Made by a program: the position numbers and the translations under genes
NCBI GenBank assembly: GCA_921293015.1
Contig: OV121091.1
Coordinates: 26,644,839 to 26,708,838 of the forward strand
Source of the DNA: Phorcus lineatus
Taxonomy: Eukaryota; Mollusca; Gastropoda; Trochida; Trochidae
Direction of reading: 5' to 3'
Length of the DNA stretch: 64,000 bases
Shown: positions 51,331-62,363 of the stretch, piece after piece
Layout: each line of letters begins with the position of its first letter
Numbering within the stretch: position 1 is the first letter of the stretch
The notes under the pieces: model-generated
What the model saw: only the letters and a program-made list of their open reading frames with translations
The model's database searches: none
Told to the model about the DNA's origin: nothing

Positions 51331-52935
51331 CTACAAGGTTTTTTCACATATAAAATTGATGTTTCCGTTACAGATATAATCGTTCCACTTGTAGTCACCA
51401 AAAGGCCTCCTGATTTCAATACAGTGCTCGTCGCCCCCGGTGTTGTCCGGGGGTTGAAACCAGTTAGTGTAGACCACGGGTTTCAATGGGTTCTCCCAGT
51501 AGAACGTGCCCTCCACTCGACGATCCGAACCACCAAGATAGTAGGCCAGGGCTGTAAACATTAAACAACAATGCAGTTATGAAACACGCAAAGAAGTAAG
51601 CACAGCTCACATACCCCCGCTTCAAACTATAGTCTGGCTTTCATTGTTGGTCTAACCCTCAAAAGGTTCGTCAAGGGAACATGGTTGATAAGTGTATTAA
51701 CTTTGTTGAGGCTAGCATGCATAGTTTAGGAGTTATGCTCAGGAAAATGCACTTTGTCATAGTCATTGTTTGAGTTATGTTTCAATGGTAACTGCAAAAA
51801 AAGAAAAATAATGTTTTGGTCTAACCCTCAAAAGGCACATCTATGAATCATGGTTGATAAGTGTATGAAGTTTGGTGAAGATAGCATGCATAATTTAGGA
51901 GATATGCTCCAGACATATGACTTTGTCATTGAGTCACTATTCAGTCATGTTTCCATGGAAACCGCAAAAAATTAAAATCATGTGTTGATCTTACCCTCAA
52001 AAGGCACATCTAGGCATCATGGTTGATAAGTGTATGAAGTTTGGTGAAGATAGCATGTACAGTTTAGGATATATGATTTGTGACGGACAGACGGATAGAC
52101 AGACAGACGGACGGACAGACAGACGGCCGGACAGAATGAACGGGGTTATAAATATGTAAAGAGTAAAATGATTGAAAGTTCAGATATTTTTGGCCACGAA
52201 CTCCCTATCAACATATAGTTAGTTTGGAACAAAATCGGTATACATTCTCAGACATCGTAACTGAATCGTAATCAGTCCATTTGTAAGTAGACTGTACTCA
52301 TTTGAGGACGGAATGCGAATCTTTAAAGATCCTACGAGCAAAAACAGTAGCAGGTGAGACGCAATTAAATTTGTACGAATGGCTGGTTATTGTCTAAGAA
52401 TTTTACATTTTGAAGATAATTTTCAAATAGACAGGGGGTGGTTTTTTGGGCCTTTTTTTAGCAGTAAAGGGTGTTTTATAGTCGACTTCAGCTGTTTTAT
52501 AGACGTTTATTTTGGACAATACATTTCCCTGTGCCTTATCACACCATTGATTTAAAATGTAGTGGCTGCTTTCTTCTATATTAACTAGTTTCATATGTAA
52601 TATAACAACTTATACAGTAATCTATTTACCAAAATGGAAGACACGAAACTAAAAAAAAACCGATTGTACAACACTCAATTTCGCTCTCTAAATGAAAACA
52701 AGATGTCACTTTTTTGGTACAGTCATATAAAACACATTTCCTCGGAATATATTTTATCTCTAAGACCATGATACATACCTGAACAAAACGGGCAATCTGA
52801 TTTTGCCTGAGCAATCGCCATAGATATGTCTTCTTTTGCTGAGCACAGACTGGCAATCATTGACTCGAGCAGGTCCGGCACGTTCATAGCATGTGTCGCA
52901 CACACAAACAGAGCAACCAAGTACACGGTCTTCAT
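51331..52935 (-). CDS. Perlucin-like C-type lectin, incomplete
   Basis: Two exons are clear on the minus strand. Exon 52779-52935 starts with ATG, encodes a signal peptide (MKTVYLVALFVCATHA) and ends in phase 1 after CPFCS. Exon 51331-51551 enters in phase 1 and encodes the second half of a C-type lectin domain (YYLGGSDRRVEGTFYW, YTNWFQPPDN, DEHCIEIRR, WNDYICN, FICEKTL stop). This half resembles the abalone shell lectin perlucin, with the WND calcium motif and two closing cysteines. The PPDN tetrapeptide stands where QPDN or EPN is usual. Joined directly, the exons stay in frame (125 residues) but lack the first half of the fold. That exon is missing or degraded in the 1.2-kb intron, which holds a tandem repeat, so the gene may be a pseudogene. 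Confidence 0.65.
51646..52136. repeat. Tandem repeat (about 168 bp, three units) ending in a GACA/GACG microsatellite
   Basis: Units start near 51646, 51815 and 51983 with ctaaccctcaaaagg or ttaccctcaaaagg and contain catggttgataagtgtatg and agatagcatgcat. The third runs into (gaca/gacg)n at 52081-52136. This is a typical interspersed element of mollusc genomes in my recollection. It fills most of the intron of the lectin gene. Confidence 0.85.
52529..52594 (-). pseudogene. Possible decayed exon of the lectin N-terminal half
   Basis: On the minus strand this segment reads KLVNIEESSHYILNQWC, very like the conserved stretch after the second cysteine of C-type lectin domains. Stops lie directly upstream in frame, and no donor of the required phase follows. 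It may be the remnant of the missing lectin exon. It is short enough to be coincidence. Confidence 0.3.
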
Positions 52936-53003
52936 ATTTACCTTTACCTATTGTCTCACCTGCACCTGTATGCACCTATCACATGTATATCTCGATTCGC
53001 CTG

Positions 53004-53011
53004 CTTATATA
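53004..53011 (-). promoter_or_regulatory. TATA box of the lectin gene
   Basis: TATATAAG followed by CAGG on the minus strand, 69 bases upstream of the ATG at 52935. This spacing predicts a leader of about 40 bases and supports exon 52779-52935. Confidence 0.6.
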
Positions 53012-53099
53012 CACGGTACATCTGTACGCTAATTCGGCTACAAACCTGTCAGCAGATTCAGACTCAGTGGGAACCTAAGAGTACTTGCAGATACCTATT

Positions 53100-54660
53100 A
53101 ATAAACTAGGTATCCAACAGCTGATATACCATTAAAGCGGAAACCTAGAGTTTGAATCAACTAGAAATTGACTAGTAACTCTAATAACTGAGTAACATTT
53201 GGATAAGAATAACTAATTATTTAATTTGTTGGTGTTCAAATAGTAGCTCATTCAAGCCCCATAAAATGCTGACGTAATGTCTAATCAACAGTGTGAACAT
53301 ACGAGGTAGGAGTCATGTGGGGGCTTCATGTCAGACATGAAATGATCTAGATGTGCAATATATGTCTTGATACGTGCCATATGCGAAATCATTCCATATG
53401 CCTCTCATGTCTTCACACTCCTTTCTGATACATAAACTCGCGATCAAAACAAACAACACAATATAGTAAAAACAACTTTGTATATCTGCAAGGGCACGTG
53501 TTTTATCAAGAACTACTCACAATTTCAGAGTTTGATACTTATATTTCTATATCTTTTACAATACATTTTGCGTGCGAAATCGATTTTAGTTCACAAAGCT
53601 TTTCGGACCAGAATGTGTGGCATTTATGTTAACAATCAATGAAATGTGGAAATTTAACTGCTTAAAGTAGTTATGGACATATGTAATCTCGTCTTATTAA
53701 GAAAACTTAAAAAAGGAAGATTTTTTCTTGGGCGTGCCATTTTTCTGAATGGCCTGTGCCATGGTGTATAAAGACACACCCCTCTACTTTTTATATTACG
53801 AGCTTTAGATTGAGAAATAATGTAGCCAAAGTTTGTAAGCTTTTGCATTTAAAAAAAATTGTGAAATCATTAATGTTACTTTTGATTTCGGTCTCTGTCA
53901 AGCACACTGGTAGCACACATAGCATGTCGTCTCCAGTGATTGCCCATTTCTTCGGCTTCTAGACGCGCCTCGTTCGTCATTTTTCACCTTGAGTACTTCA
54001 TAATCAGGTTTAATGCCAACTACTAAATATTAATATAGAGTAACTAATCCATCTAATCTAGCCAAGGTTGTGATAATAACGTAACAGTAACTGAAAGCAT
54101 TTCACAAGTTTTAGTATCCTTGATAAACCTATTCCATTATTACCACTTACCACAAGCGTCTGACAGGGTCGAACACTTAACCCCTGCCTATTAGTACAAA
54201 TATGTTAAAAAGGACTTAAACATCAAAAGTTTGAAAATCTCATTGTTTTCGCAACGAAAAACTTTTAAATTCACTGTGCACAAAGCAAAAACATCAGATG
54301 TGTATGTAAAAATCTCAAACAATGTTTGATTTGCTCAAATAAAGGTACAAATTTCACAGTTTGGCGAAAATTCTTTTTTCAAAACTCTCATTTATGCCCC
54401 TGTTGAAAATAAACGGTAAAGAATGACAGCCAAATATAACGTTGATCTGCAACTCGCACTAACTCCGTATAGGTAAAGTGTTGACCTCTGAACGGTTCCC
54501 CTCTTCCCAGACTTCGAGTCTTGTTGACGACCCGCCTAGACCGAGAACGGGCAAGTAAATCCCCCTGGCGTGGTCTACCCTCATGTTTCGAGGACATTCT
54601 CCTCTACAAAGCTTCCTTACAGTTCCTATACCTCGGATATAGCGGGAAGACGACAAATAG
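53100..54660. other. Divergent intergenic stretch
   Basis: It lies between the minus-strand lectin promoter and the plus-strand chitin-binding gene, so both promoters face outward from it. No exon or repeat is recognised. Confidence 0.5.
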
Positions 54661-54677
54661 TCTTCCCCTTGAGAGGC

Positions 54678-54684
54678 TATATAA
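54678..54684 (+). promoter_or_regulatory. TATA box of the first chitin-binding gene
   Basis: TATATAA lies 37 bases upstream of the ATG at 54721. The implied leader is only about 10-15 bases, which is short but plausible. Confidence 0.45.
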
Positions 54685-54720
54685 TGAAAGATTGTATCAA
54701 CAACGCCAGAAGCAGTCACC

Positions 54721-56861
54721 ATGGAAATTCGTATATACACAGTCCTTTTCGTCCTGTGGACAGGTAGAGTTGAATTCTTATTATCTGCTTTTCTTTCTCG
54801 GGGTCAACTTTTAGTGTTATATTTTTACAGGAACTACAGCAATCTTTTTCGATTCAAATGTTCTATTTCAAGGCAGATGAGTACATAGTCACTTGCTTTA
54901 GCTTTCTACTTTTAATTCTTTACAATTGACCAGTAATCAGCAATGACCGCTGTGCACTAAATGGAAAAAATATGGACAGTTGGAAACGAGTGAACTGGTA
55001 ATGTGTGCGTCTTTTTAATTTACTTAAACTCTGAACTGAAAATAAAGGCTAAAGCAATGTTCTAACTTAATCGATTTAAAAAATGTAGTATATACATTGT
55101 TATTGGATTGAGATAACGGCTGCCGTTTTCGCTTTTCTGGCTGTAAGCAAAATTTTAATACATCAGATATCGTTACTCATGCAGATTTAATGCAACGTTG
55201 CATCAAATAATTTCGGCATTTTAGAATCAAAGAATAGCTACTGAATACGTACACATTTGTTTAATAACATACGAGGAAGATTACCTGAGTACGGGTCATT
55301 AGTAATTCCGAGAGATATGCATTTTCTGTGCATTCGTTGTACAAAAGAAATATTATTGTGCACTAATGCCTTTAAGTTTCGTTCATATCTTTTGATTTAT
55401 TTGAAGCAAAGAACATGTGCAGGCACGTCTCCACTTATTTTTATTCGTTTTGTTTGTTTTAAGGGAATGTTGCCATCATATTTTAAAGTATTTGAGTTAT
55501 GGCCATAAACAGTTGTTTTGATATGTTTTAAGCATGCTATAGATATCATAGTTTATATGAAACCTTTGAAAAATATTTGTCAGAAAAAAAAGAATATAAT
55601 TGTAGTGCTACAGTGTCAAAATTTTAAGTTTGTATAAACGTCATATTAAGAAGGTAAAGGAGGTTTGAATACTTATATTTGATTTGACGTGACATTCAAT
55701 TCATGATAATAGAAAAATCACTGAGAAGCTACATATCTGAAAGTCTATATGCATGTTCATTCAAAGGCCTGATATAGCAAAATGCAACAGATAAAAAGTA
55801 ACCAATTTTCCCTCACTTCGATCGCGCATAGGAAAAACGAGTTAAGGCATACGTTGCCTTACGCTAAACTTGAGCCTTGGTTTCTTGTAACACTTCTCAA
55901 TATTTTGAATCAAGAATAACCCCCGTAATCATTTGTTTATCTTGTACAATTGATACGTGAAATTGAATCTACAAATCCTGAAAATTTGATTTAAAATCAA
56001 ATGATATGTTGATATAAGGTGTGTTTACTTCATTTGATCATGTTTCTATGATCTCTTGCAGTGCTACAATGCTCGCTCTCGATGCGGTGTCCGATGCCGA
56101 TGGGAAACTTCCCTATGATCGAGTCAGAGAGTTGCGAGGTGTTCTGGAAGTGCCGGGGAGGGGGTCCGATAGCCGAGCAGTGCAAGCCGGGCCAACAGTT
56201 CCACTACATGAAAGGAATGTGTCTACCCCAGCAACTAGTGGGCTGCATCATGCAGAGGAATGCGTTCCTGCAAATGATGAACCGCCCCAGACCGAGACCG
56301 GCGCCCCAGGTACAGGCACAACCACAGAACCCTCAGGTGATCCTCTACCCCTTTCCATTCTTCCGTCCTACAAAGCGACCGACAACGCGACCAACGCCTG
56401 CACCAACCCAGGCACCAACTCCAGCGCCACAACCAGCGAAACCAAAACCTCCGTTCTTTAACCCATTTCCGCCATTCCCTCCTGCACCACCATGCGGCGC
56501 TCCACCAGCACCCCCATGCGGTGGACAGCCATTTCCCCCAGCGCCACCTTGCGGAGCACCACCTGCACCCCCTTGTGGTGGTGCCCCATTTCCAGGAGGC
56601 GGGGGACTTGTTCCCGGTCCCTGTGCCGGCGGCAGATGCTTACCTGGACAGGTGAGACAAACCAGACAATTTGGACAATTTGGACAAACCGGACAGTTCG
56701 GACAAACCGGACAGTTCGGACAAGCAGGACAATTCCAGCAACAACCAATACAACCGCAACAGTCGTTTGCTAATTCCCCAGCAGGAATGGTCTCTTTCAG
56801 CCAGAATGGACAGTTACCTCCCTTTGCTCAGAGAATTTTAAGAACTGCTTTAGCTGGATGA
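54721..56861 (+). CDS. Secreted chitin-binding protein with Pro- and Gln-rich tail
   Basis: Exons 54721-54763 and 56062-56861 join in phase 1 to give 280 residues. Residues 1-21 are a signal peptide split by the intron. Residues 24-76 are a peritrophin-A (ChtBD2) domain with all six cysteines at 24, 39, 45, 55, 68 and 76 (spacing 14-5-9-12-7) and the expected aromatics (EVFWKC, QFHY). The rest is low complexity: a Thr/Pro stretch, then four PPCG-containing Pro-rich repeats, then GQFGQTG repeats and a Gln-rich segment. This architecture suits a chitin-associated extracellular matrix, such as shell organic matrix or mucus; that role is inference. The start lies 37 bases after a TATA-like box. 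A poly(A) signal lies 247 bases past the stop. Confidence 0.88.
54980..55400 (+). repeat. Dispersed repeat family D, copy 2
   Basis: It begins ttggaaacgagtgaactggt and later contains ttacctgagtacgggtcatt and gagagatatgcattttctgt, matching 16438-16760 in order and 48395-48690 in reverse. It lies in the intron of the first chitin-binding gene. Confidence 0.6.
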
Positions 56862-57107
56862 TTTTAATTTTGTCACTTTTATTGTTTCCATTTGTAAAAT
56901 CGTTTCTTTCGAACTCTGTTTCAATAGAATTATCTTGTCCGTTAATACACCTAATTTAAGTATTTTAGTGTCTATTTCTACGTTTCTCATTAATCACATT
57001 CAAACATATATGGAACGTTTCATTCATTCACATTATCTCACCTTTCACACGCATGTTTGTACTTAAAAAGTGTTATTTTATCGTGCAATGTATATACGTT
57101 CATGACC

Positions 57108-57113
57108 AATAAA
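57108..57113 (+). terminator. Polyadenylation signal of the first chitin-binding gene
   Basis: AATAAA at 247 bases after the stop codon at 56861; the only clear one in the proximal downstream region. Confidence 0.6.
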
Positions 57114-57668
57114 GAAATTCATATCTCAACTAACCATGGACGAAGTTTTCACCTTTACAAGTGACACATTCATAAAGATTTTAAAAAAAATCCAGATAAG
57201 GGCATAGATTTACTTTGCACTGGGAAAAGGGATCTTTACCAGGAGGCTATTGTGAATATAACACGCCAGATTTGTTATTTGTGAATTGGGTGAGGAGATC
57301 TCAGAACGTAAAGAGTCTGTCCTATCGGCATCCGGTCCGCCTTATAGGGGTTTTGGGGGAAATGATGTGAAAGAGAGAGCTGTACCTTTATACAGAATAT
57401 CCATACATTAACAAAAGATTTGTTATAACACTAATCAACAACTGCAATGAAGTAAAAAAGGCTTTTCACACTCGTAGCGACGACGTATGGATTTACTTTT
57501 CATTTTTGTCTTTTTTACGATTATGTGCTTCTTCTAGTCAAATTGTCAAATCTAAATCATCCAATATGTTACTCTAAAAATCATGTACTAATAACACACA
57601 TGGATAAAAAGGAATGTCCATTTGAATTTCGTTTCCCCATATACACGCCAAGGTACATCAAGGGTTCA

Positions 57669-57739
57669 GTCCCATAAAACAGAATTCCCAAAAGTGTTGT
57701 TTTAAGCTTTCTGTCTTTTGGAATTCTGTCTTATGGGAC
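57669..57739. repeat. Hairpin with stem of about 25 bp
   Basis: 57669-57694 (gtcccataaaacagaattcc onward) pairs with 57715-57739 with one mismatch and one bulge around a 20-base loop. If transcribed it would form a microRNA-precursor-sized hairpin. It could equally be a small palindromic transposon remnant. Confidence 0.6.
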
Positions 57740-58554
57740 AATACCACAACAAGTAGTTTAATTTGCTAATTACTAATTACTAGTCTTATGTAACTGTACA
57801 GCAGATGGCGAGTGCTAGGCAACTTTCGACATCACACGTTCTTGTGCAGAGATTAGTTAATGCTCAGTTGGCCGCTGTGAGTAGCTGACGAAATAGGTGA
57901 CCCGCATCCCTGCCTGATGCGTATAGAGTTTGATGGACGATTTCTCCCCAATTGAGTTACATGAGAGAGAAGGTGTCACCCTTGAGTTAGTGAACATTAT
58001 CAAAATGCGTCTTCACACAGCAGTACAAATGGGTACCTAGAAGCATTCAGAGCTTTGAATTTACAAGTGCTTTGAAGCTTCTCTGTTGAATGAAAAAGTG
58101 CGCTGTATGATATTCACACAATACACAATCTTACTCGAAACAAAACATATAAAAACATTAAAAATTGGCTCAAAAGAATACGAAATTTGTAGAATGTAAA
58201 GGAAGCATTTCTTGACGATTGGTCACATTTGATAAAATAAAACCATGAAATCTGCAGCCTTGTAGGTACTACCTTATTTATTATCATTTTGGATGGAGAC
58301 TTAGATTCATTCTTATAACAGGGTAAGCACACATTCATATGTATCCACACTATAAAGACGATATTAATAAAATTTTAGATTCCCAGCATTAATTGTTTCT
58401 GGAGTAAAGATGAAATAAGATTTCGGAGTGGACACCCTGCCACGTCAATATTCTAAGGTTGGTCAAAGCAAAATCTACAAAAAAAGAGTCTCCACTTTAA
58501 AAAAATATGTTTCTCTGATAATTTTAGCATTCTATACCACGATTTGTTTTGGTT
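57740..58554. other. Gene-free stretch
   Basis: No exon recognised; mixed-composition sequence with short frames only. Confidence 0.5.
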
Positions 58555-58830
58555 AATCGCCCTTACATGTAACTTGACCCCTGCAACGCCCTTATTGTTG
58601 GGGTAATTTACACAACTTAGTCTTCATCCAACAAAACTGATATTTGAAAAACCTGAGATTCCTAGCATTCCTAACACGTCCATATTTAAAAGGTGGGCGG
58701 GGGAGGGCGTGACAAAGTCCAAAAAGTACAAATTTGATCCGATAGGTGCAGCATTACTGGTGAAATATGAAAAGTTTACGGACGACGGACAACTAACGAT
58801 GGACGACGGACAGCAGACCGCTAAAGCTCG
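58555..58830 (+). repeat. Dispersed repeat family H, copy 2
   Basis: cccctgcaacgcccttattg, then a G-rich tract (gggcgggggaggg), then gacgacggac repeats, in the same order as 30800-31210. Similarity was judged by eye. Confidence 0.4.
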
Positions 58831-58849
58831 CCCGACTGATGAGATAAAG

Positions 58850-60660
58850 GCTGATTTGGCTTTTATTCAAGTTATAATTATACAAGTCTCAATGACAAAC
58901 TACATGTTTTATATTACACATATTCAAAACGTTGCTTCCACATAATAAGGAAGTCTCTTATCCATAATATCCTTCATATAATCAACTTCTAGAAATGCTT
59001 CTATAAACTTCTAGAATGCCTGTCAAAGAGGTACATATATTAACGATGTATCGGAGGTTAAAATATGTCCATATGAATCACCAATGCTCTGTCTGTATTT
59101 TTACTTTCTTTCCAATAGGTTTTTGTGATAAGATTTGGAGACACGATGTTTCAGTCATAACACTTGCCACTTTTCTTTCATCTGTCCTATCGTTTCCTCG
59201 TCAACAGGTGCGTGTCATGATCTTCATGTGTGACGTCACATTTTAAAATCACAGTTCAACACTTCCTAAACAACGTATTGTCTCACGTAGGTCACGTACA
59301 CTGCACGCTTCCGTGTAACACCTCTGCTGTCTGTCTCGAGGATTAACTATACATATATACTCTTACTTACAACAGCGAAATATCACGTCATTTAGTTATA
59401 AATTTATTGAATTTAAAAAGTGGATGCTAATGAACAATGTAAAATATTATGCCTTGGATATGCCGTAGCAATTTATATTTTAAAGAGAAATTTCTTCATG
59501 GAGTTCATCTATTTCTATTTAATGTTTATGTCTTCTATCGTAAATACGTATATAAAATTTAGAAATCAAAGCAAATGCTTTAATTTAAGTTGTAAGAGAC
59601 ACTCATAAGATTGTCTGTTGAAGCGAAGTTTTTCAATTCAATATTATCATCCGCCACAATCTTAGTACGAGAAAAACGGGAAGAGAACACCACCCTAAAT
59701 GGAAAAAATATGCTTATTTGCAAAAGTTAGTGACATCGAAGAAGCTACAATCGTTTTTTAACATAATGGTCCAAGTGAAATAGCTTGATACATCGGAAGG
59801 TTTATCTGTTTGAAAAGGGTCAACATACGATTAACTGGTCCACTTACATTCTTTTCTAAAGACGTTAATCAAATCATTTATTATTTATATTCCAACAAAA
59901 CCTTTCTTACAAGTCGGACATATTTTTTATTTTTTTTTTTCAAATTGCCATAGCAGAGAAAATTTACAACAAGGATACTGTCATCTCTATCTAATTAAAT
60001 ATCTTCTTTGATAGGTATTCTAGAAGCTAATGAGATGAAGGAAGACAAGTATAAATAACTTCCTTAGTTCATCGAATGCAATAAGGAAGTTGCCTTTTCA
60101 TACTGAATTTGTCCTCCTTCAATCAATTATCGTCTCTGGTGGACTCCTGTTTTGTAAGAAATACGTTCGCATCGCACAAGGGCTTGAAAGAAACCAAGTT
60201 TTTTGAACGGAAACGACCTTATGCTCAATTAAAATAACATCGCTTAGATTGCCTCAAATCAGAATTCAGTATTTTCAGCCAAGAAAGTAGATCCACATAT
60301 GTCAAAGATTTATCTCGGTGAAATTGCTATGTGATATATGTGAATAAAATATGGTTCCTCGAATGAAGTGTTCAGATTTACTATTATGGAGATACTTGAA
60401 AGGAAGACGAACGTTCTTTTGTCCACAGTCATAACATCAGACCCAAATGTGTTTGTATATTTAAGTCTACTTATATCGCAATATTATTAAGATAAAATTA
60501 TTTTTTTTTGCACTATATTACACAGACTATCCACGTATCGCAATGCAGCAATAGTATGACTTAATGTCTTGCGAGTGCTTACATTGATGAGAACATCCAC
60601 AATCTAAAACGTTCTCAGGTAAAACCTAACGGTTTCAGCGAACCATCATTTTAAGGATTT
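58850..60660. other. Gene-free stretch
   Basis: AT-rich sequence with short frames; nothing recognised. Confidence 0.5.
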
Positions 60661-60668
60661 TCATGCCT

Positions 60669-61128
60669 TCAGACTAAAAATGGAACTATATAAAAGGTTG
60701 TTTTTTGACTGTAATAAAAACGGTGAGGATCTTTGAAACCTAATATCCAGTGCCGGGATTGCTCATTTTTACCCGGAAGAAATCGTACTTTGAAGGCAGC
60801 GACTAAGCGTTTCACGCAACCAAAACTTCCCGTGTTTAGGTACCAATTTGAACAGCTTGGTGGTCTGAATACAATGTGGATGAAATGTCTTACCCAGGGA
60901 CGTAACACAGTGTTAAGCCATTTAAGCCAATCGGTCACTTTTACATACGTCATTTGCAGTGCTGGGTTTTCTACTAGGAAATTTTTCTCAATTCTAGTTA
61001 AACTCACGTTAGTCGATTTAACCCTTGGGGTGAATAGTAGTAGCAAAACAGTCCAAACGGTCTTGGCCTCTTTCCAAAAGAACAAAGATGCCATATTTTA
61101 CCAGATAACCCTAGTGTACGGTTATTGA
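60669..61128. other. Overlapping antisense open frames, unassigned
   Basis: A minus-strand frame of 141 codons with an ATG at 61094 overlaps a plus-strand frame of about 131 codons that lacks a starting ATG. Composition is less AT-biased than in the flanks. Neither translation matches a domain I know, and neither is flanked by convincing splice sites. It may be a decayed transposon gene; it sits 35 bases from a MITE. Confidence 0.25.
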
Positions 61129-61163
61129 ATGAAAATACGGTAAGCCCTATAGTCGAGATTGTT

Positions 61164-61640
61164 TTAAAGAGCCACTCCGGGATTTTAATAACATATTATT
61201 TACCTTTGATAAGAACCTAAATGTCATATGTGGTGATATAAAATCAAAACATCATAACTTTTCATGTCCAAAAGACATATATATTACAAATACTGGTTTT
61301 CCATGAAAATCTAAAAACAGCCTTATAAATACACAGAGGTGTAATTTTCACGTCCACTTTACATTGATACTAGTTATATAACCTAACAGACACTATCAAC
61401 TCCTAACTGCCCTCCTGGCTGTTTTAGATAAGTCTCAAAAATTACGTTTGACTATTTGACGCGCGCCACTGTCCAGTTTTCGATCATAATTGCGATGTTC
61501 TAACTTCATATTGTCACTGTACAAAACAAATTAGCTTTACAATGTGTTTTTTTTGTAACAGTCGATACTTCGCGATCAAATGACACCATTGATTAAGTTT
61601 GGCATCTATGACTCCAAAAACTCACGGAGGGGCTCTTTAA
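61164..61640. mobile_element. TTAA-flanked MITE, copy 3
   Basis: Ends ttaaagagccactccggga and cacggaggggctctttaa with TTAA at both edges; the interior is nearly identical to 18712-19188. Confidence 0.9.
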
Positions 61641-62270
61641 GCGGAGCTTTTCGTCTTAATGATGTCGGAAAATTTCATTTAGAAAAGATGGAATAGATAT
61701 ACGTTTATTTACCAATTTAGAATATTTCGCCATGTCCACGACATTCTTAAGCAAAAGTAAAACTAATTTTTGTATGGAAAGACAACTTCCATAAATGTAT
61801 TTAAAAAATGCTGAAACGATGAAGTTACATAAGCTACAAATTCATTGCCATTGCATGATTGCCAAAAAATTAGATAGTTGAAATCATTTAAGGTTATCAG
61901 TAACCAAATATTGGTACATCTCGAGAATCCATCATGCACTTCACAAACTATACAAAACATTCTCGTATACCTAAAACACTTATCGGATAACTTTTAATCA
62001 TGCCATGTAACACTCTGTCACGTCAAACATACTCTTTATTACACCAAGGATACATACGTCCTCAGTTACACAAAAAACAACGACCAGTGCATGCAGCAAC
62101 TGCACACTGTACTAACGTTGACCTCCCGTGTCGCTTGCATATTTCCTGGACGCAACAGAAGGAAAACTCTGTCGTGTACGGAAGGACGTCGTATCCCTGC
62201 TGAGAGGCCGCTCTGATGTCTTCTCTGTGGCTGTCGCGTGCACTGATTCCGCATTGGGGCTGTGGCTTAC
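61641..62270. other. Gene-free stretch upstream of the second chitin-binding gene
   Basis: No exon seen. The last 150 bases are more GC-rich and probably hold the proximal promoter of the gene starting at 62364. Confidence 0.5.
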
Positions 62271-62275
62271 GCCCT

Positions 62276-62281
62276 TATAAA
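62276..62281 (+). promoter_or_regulatory. TATA box of the second chitin-binding gene
   Basis: TATAAA lies 88 bases before the ATG at 62364, with a reversed CCAAT word (attgg) about 25 bases further upstream. The predicted leader is about 57 bases. Confidence 0.6.
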
Positions 62282-62363
62282 CACTGCATTGCGCACATGC
62301 TGTCAGTTGAAGCATTGAAGCGACGTCGAAAAGCATACTGGAAGATTGACTAGTTTTATCAAG

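Noticed and set aside
54388..54814. Several overlapping frames around the first chitin-binding gene's start
   Set aside because: They lie across the promoter and first exon in other frames or on the opposite strand, and none has splice or domain support.
56021..56773. Other frames inside the chitin-binding exon (both strands)
   Set aside because: They are shadows of the GC-rich coding frame that carries the six-cysteine domain.
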